NCBI RefSeq assembly: GCF_024519315.1 | Contig: NZ_JANIIC010000004.1 | Span: forward strand, 124,001-188,000 | Length of the DNA: 64,000 bases | Source of the DNA: Streptomyces malaysiensis subsp. samsunensis | GTDB taxonomy: Bacteria > Actinomycetota > Actinomycetes > Streptomycetales > Streptomycetaceae | Reading direction: 5' to 3' | Shown here: positions 61,777 through 64,000 of the stretch, one piece after another | Position numbering within the stretch: position 1 is the stretch's first letter | How the letters are laid out: the number at the start of each line of letters is the position of its first letter | Notes under the pieces: model-generated | Databases searched by the model: none | What the model saw: only the letters and a program-made list of their open reading frames with translations | What the model was told of the DNA's origin: nothing | Program-made: the position numbers and the translations under genes

Positions 61777-62814
61777 CTACTCGCCGATGCCGGGGTTGCT
61801 CGCCAGGATGTCCTCGGTGGTCCGCCAGAGGCGGGGCAGGAAGCGGATGACCTCTTCGGCGCGGTGGAGGATGTCCTCGCTGGAGCTGATGCCCAGGTCG
61901 GTGACGGCTGACCGGAACGCGGGGGCGAGGGCGTGGTGCAGCTCGGGGGCGTCCGCGGCCAGGATGGTGTGGCAGCGGGCGAAGGTCGCGATGATCCAGA
62001 AGACGGCCTCGTGGTGGTCGCCGCGGTCGATGAGGTCCTGGCTGCCGTTGATCGCGATCGGCCGTGCCGCCGGGGTGATGTCGCTGCTGAAGAAGAACGG
62101 GGTCTTGGCGACTTCGGCGGTGGCGTCGAATGTCTTGGTGAGTTCGCGCAGATGGTGCTGGATGCGCCGGGCGGGCAGGTGCCGGCAGCCGAGAAGGTCC
62201 AGCAGTTCCGGGTACAGGCCGAGGTGGCCGTAGTCGGCGAGGACCTCGCGTGCGGCCAGGTAGCGCAGCCGCACGGTCGGGTTGCGGAGGGCGGCGACCA
62301 GCAGCACGTGGGTGGTCACGCCGGTGGGGAACAGACAGGCCATCACCTGCTCGTGGAACGGCGCCGAGGGGTCGATGGCCGCCAGCCGGGTCTCGATCCT
62401 GTGGCGGGCGTCCTGGCATCTGCGGCGGACCCAGTGCCGGGCGGCGAAGCTGCCCGAGATGTGTGCCTGCACTGTGCGCAGGTGGCCGGTGGGGTCATCG
62501 ATGATCGTGTCGGTGCGGAAGCTGCCGGCCAAGTGATACGAGGCGAGGACGTCGTCGGCGGACTGGAGCTGTGACCAGGGCAGGTAGCTGACCTCCAGCA
62601 AGGTGCCGCGATAGCGGAGTTTCCCCGGTTTGGCGGGTGGGTCATCCTCGGCGGTGACAACGACGATGTCGATGTCGGAGGAGGGCGGCAGCTCGGCATC
62701 GTCCGGAAGCCCTACGGTTGAGCCGCTGAAGTACGCCCCCCGGAAACCCGCGCCGGGCTGGGCATACCGGGCGACCCATGCGGCCGCGGTGGAACGTCCC
62801 GGTCCCACTTTCAC
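61777..62814 (-). CDS. Nucleotidyltransferase domain-containing protein
   Basis: A 345-residue protein whose N-terminal part has the pol-beta nucleotidyltransferase pattern: GS at 31-32 (FSGSTVG) and two metal-binding aspartates D47 and D49 (SSDIDIVVV). A large helical C-terminal domain follows (DARHRIETRLAAIDPSAPF, LRELTKTFDATAEVAK). This is the layout of aminoglycoside/lincosamide-type or HEPN-linked nucleotidyltransferases that modify a small molecule or RNA. GTG 62814 is placed seven bases after GGAGG. Single gene, divergent from the sigma-factor gene; target not known. Confidence 0.85.
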   Translation of the reverse strand: MKVGPGRSTAAAWVARYAQPGAGFRGAYFSGSTVGLPDDAELPPSSDIDIVVVTAEDDPPAKPGKLRYRGTLLEVSYLPWSQLQSADDVLASYHLAGSFRTDTIIDDPTGHLRTVQAHISGSFAARHWVRRRCQDARHRIETRLAAIDPSAPFHEQVMACLFPTGVTTHVLLVAALRNPTVRLRYLAAREVLADYGHLGLYPELLDLLGCRHLPARRIQHHLRELTKTFDATAEVAKTPFFFSSDITPAARPIAINGSQDLIDRGDHHEAVFWIIATFARCHTILAADAPELHHALAPAFRSAVTDLGISSSEDILHRAEEVIRFLPRLWRTTEDILASNPGIGE

Positions 62815-62958
62815 CACGCGTCCTCCTCTGCTGACGAGTGCAAGACCTGCGTTGTTCCAGTGTGCTGTGGTCTCGGCCCCTGATGCCCGTGGCCGCGCCC
62901 GGCGAAGGCGCCGGGTCTGTGGGGCTTGTAGCATGGTGATGCAAAGTGGGAGGCATTC

Positions 62959-63855
62959 ATGCGCGACGGGGATGACGCAGGCTCCCTCGACCAGGCGATG
63001 AAGGACTTCATCGCAGCGCGTCCCCGACTCTTCGGCATCGCCTACCGCGTGCTCGGCACCAGTGCGGATGCCGAGGACATCGTCCAGGAGACGTGGCTGC
63101 GGTGGCACAGGACCGACCGCTCCGGCATCCAGGAACCTGCGGCGTTCCTGACGACGGTCACCACCCGCCTGGCGATCAACCTTGCCCAGTCCGCCAGGAT
63201 GCGGCGTGAGTCCTACGTCGGCCCCTGGCTCCCGGAGCCGGTCGACACCCGCGCGGATCCGCAGTTGGGTGCGGAACGAGCCGAGGCGCTCGACCTGGCC
63301 GTGCTCTTCCTCCTGGAGAAGCTCAACCCCGTGGAACGGGCCGCTTACGTGCTGCGGGATGCCTTCGACTACCCGTACAAGCGGATCGCGGACATCCTGG
63401 AGACGAGCGAAGCCAATACGCGCCAGTTGGTGAGCCGCGCCAAAAAACACCTGTCGGCCGAGCGCAGGGAGCCGGCCGACCCCGCCGCTCACCGGCGTCT
63501 GCTGGAGGTGTTCCTCACCGCGGCCCGGACCGGCGATCTGACGGTGCTCGAGGACGTCCTCACGAAGGACGTGGCCAGCTACTCCGACGGCGGAGGAGCG
63601 CGCGGGGCATCCAGGATCCCTGTCATCGGGCGTCCGCGCGTCTCCAAGTACCTTGCCGCCTTCGCCCCACGGTTCTGGCCTCAGGCGGACGTTCGCTGGG
63701 TCGAGGCCAACGGCAGGTCAGCCGTCCTCGTCTCGGCCGGTGGGAACGCGGTGGCTCTGCTCTGCGTCGAGGTGTCCGTACGGGGCATCGAACGCATCAT
63801 GTGGGTCATGAATCCGGCCAAGCTGGCTCCCTATGTGGCTTCGCTGACCGATTGA
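62959..63855 (+). CDS. ECF sigma factor of the ECF41 (SigJ-like) type
   Basis: A 298-residue sigma factor: region 2 (ARPRLFGIAYRVLGTSADAEDIVQETWL), region 4 (PVERAAYVLRDAFDYPYKRIADIL, EANTRQLVSRAKKHL), then a SnoaL-like C-terminal domain. The ECF41 marks are present: WLPEP at 90-94 in the linker, DGGG at 210-213 and NPAKL at 285-289. In this group the extension works as a built-in regulator in place of an anti-sigma factor. Target promoters are often next to genes for carboxymuconolactone-decarboxylase-like or epimerase proteins; only the start of the next gene is visible here. ATG 62959 follows GGGAGG. Confidence 0.95.
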   Translation: MRDGDDAGSLDQAMKDFIAARPRLFGIAYRVLGTSADAEDIVQETWLRWHRTDRSGIQEPAAFLTTVTTRLAINLAQSARMRRESYVGPWLPEPVDTRADPQLGAERAEALDLAVLFLLEKLNPVERAAYVLRDAFDYPYKRIADILETSEANTRQLVSRAKKHLSAERREPADPAAHRRLLEVFLTAARTGDLTVLEDVLTKDVASYSDGGGARGASRIPVIGRPRVSKYLAAFAPRFWPQADVRWVEANGRSAVLVSAGGNAVALLCVEVSVRGIERIMWVMNPAKLAPYVASLTD

Positions 63856-63882
63856 CGCCGCCCCGCAAAGTCCGCGCCGTAC

Positions 63883-64000
63883 ATGGACGACGGCCCCCAC
63901 GCGGGTACCGCGCCCGACGCGCCCGAACGTGCCGCGCTGCCCGAGCGCACCACCGCGTTCACTCAGGACCAGATGTCGGTCTTCTCCTGGGCCGGGCGCG
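63883..64000 (+). CDS. 5' end of unidentified gene running off the right edge
   Basis: From ATG 63883 an open frame of 39 codons continues to the end of the window: a Pro/Ala/Asp-rich start followed by FTQDQMSVFSWAGR. There is no clear ribosome site (GCAAAG is the best upstream). I do not recognise it. It is 27 bp after the sigma-factor stop on the same strand and could belong to the same operon or be its target. Confidence 0.4.
   Translation, partial: MDDGPHAGTAPDAPERAALPERTTAFTQDQMSVFSWAGR

Overview
The window is very GC-rich, with strong third-position GC bias, few AT-rich stretches, GTG/TTG starts, overlapping ATGA start/stop junctions and a single in-frame TTA codon. Its genes are of typical actinomycete type. 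This points to Streptomyces or a close relative, in a chromosomal accessory region full of catabolic and transport gene sets. No rRNA, tRNA, CRISPR array, prophage or intact insertion sequence was seen.

Layout. 1-5.0 kb: the 5' part of an FAD monooxygenase, a TetR repressor divergent from an SDR plus alpha/beta-hydrolase pair across three phased operators, and small stand-alone genes (SLOG-like, DoxX, a small membrane protein). 5.2-15.7 kb: a ten-gene operon with a ribose-type ABC importer, a zinc alcohol dehydrogenase, an FGGY kinase, a SorC regulator, deoC and an aldehyde dehydrogenase with a truncated ALDH-like partner. It fits uptake of a pentose-derived substrate, phosphorylation, DeoC cleavage and aldehyde oxidation. 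15.7-18.1 kb: a scrapyard of gene relics (EcfT, IS5-type and IS21-type transposases, a TetR C-terminus) around one intact methyltransferase, ending in a 7-bp tandem repeat. 18.1-20.0 kb: a quinone reductase/TetR divergent pair and a 50-residue membrane protein.

20.3-36.2 kb: sixteen co-directional genes (pxpABC, aminotransferase, MHS-type permease, M24-like protein, aldo/keto reductase, 2-hydroxyacid dehydrogenase, three SDRs, TIM-barrel isomerase, idonate-dehydrogenase-like protein, RraA-type aldolase, 3-hydroxyisobutyrate-dehydrogenase-like protein, LysR). They look like one catabolic programme whose substrate I cannot name. 36.3-43.2 kb: a glycosidase divergent from a TTA-containing LacI gene and a CUT1 sugar ABC importer. 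43.2-49.2 kb: a GntR gene divergent from an apparent sulfur-scavenging operon (sulfonate-type ABC importer, two-component-type flavin monooxygenase, OsmC), preceded by a promoter and a cysteine-containing leader peptide. 49.3-53.8 kb: a DUF574 methyltransferase, a broken alpha-L-rhamnosidase and a lipoprotein.

53.9-57.2 kb: an operon-like set on the minus strand holding an MfnB-type furan phosphate synthase with all four known catalytic residues, an internally deleted ALDH, a zinc alcohol dehydrogenase and a carboxyl/O-methyltransferase. This is the most unusual biosynthetic lead. 57.5-64 kb: a GNAT, an orphan membrane protein, relics of panE and pyrG, a small membrane protein, a saccharopine-dehydrogenase-like/TetR divergent pair, a nucleotidyltransferase and an ECF41-type sigma factor, with one gene running off the right edge.
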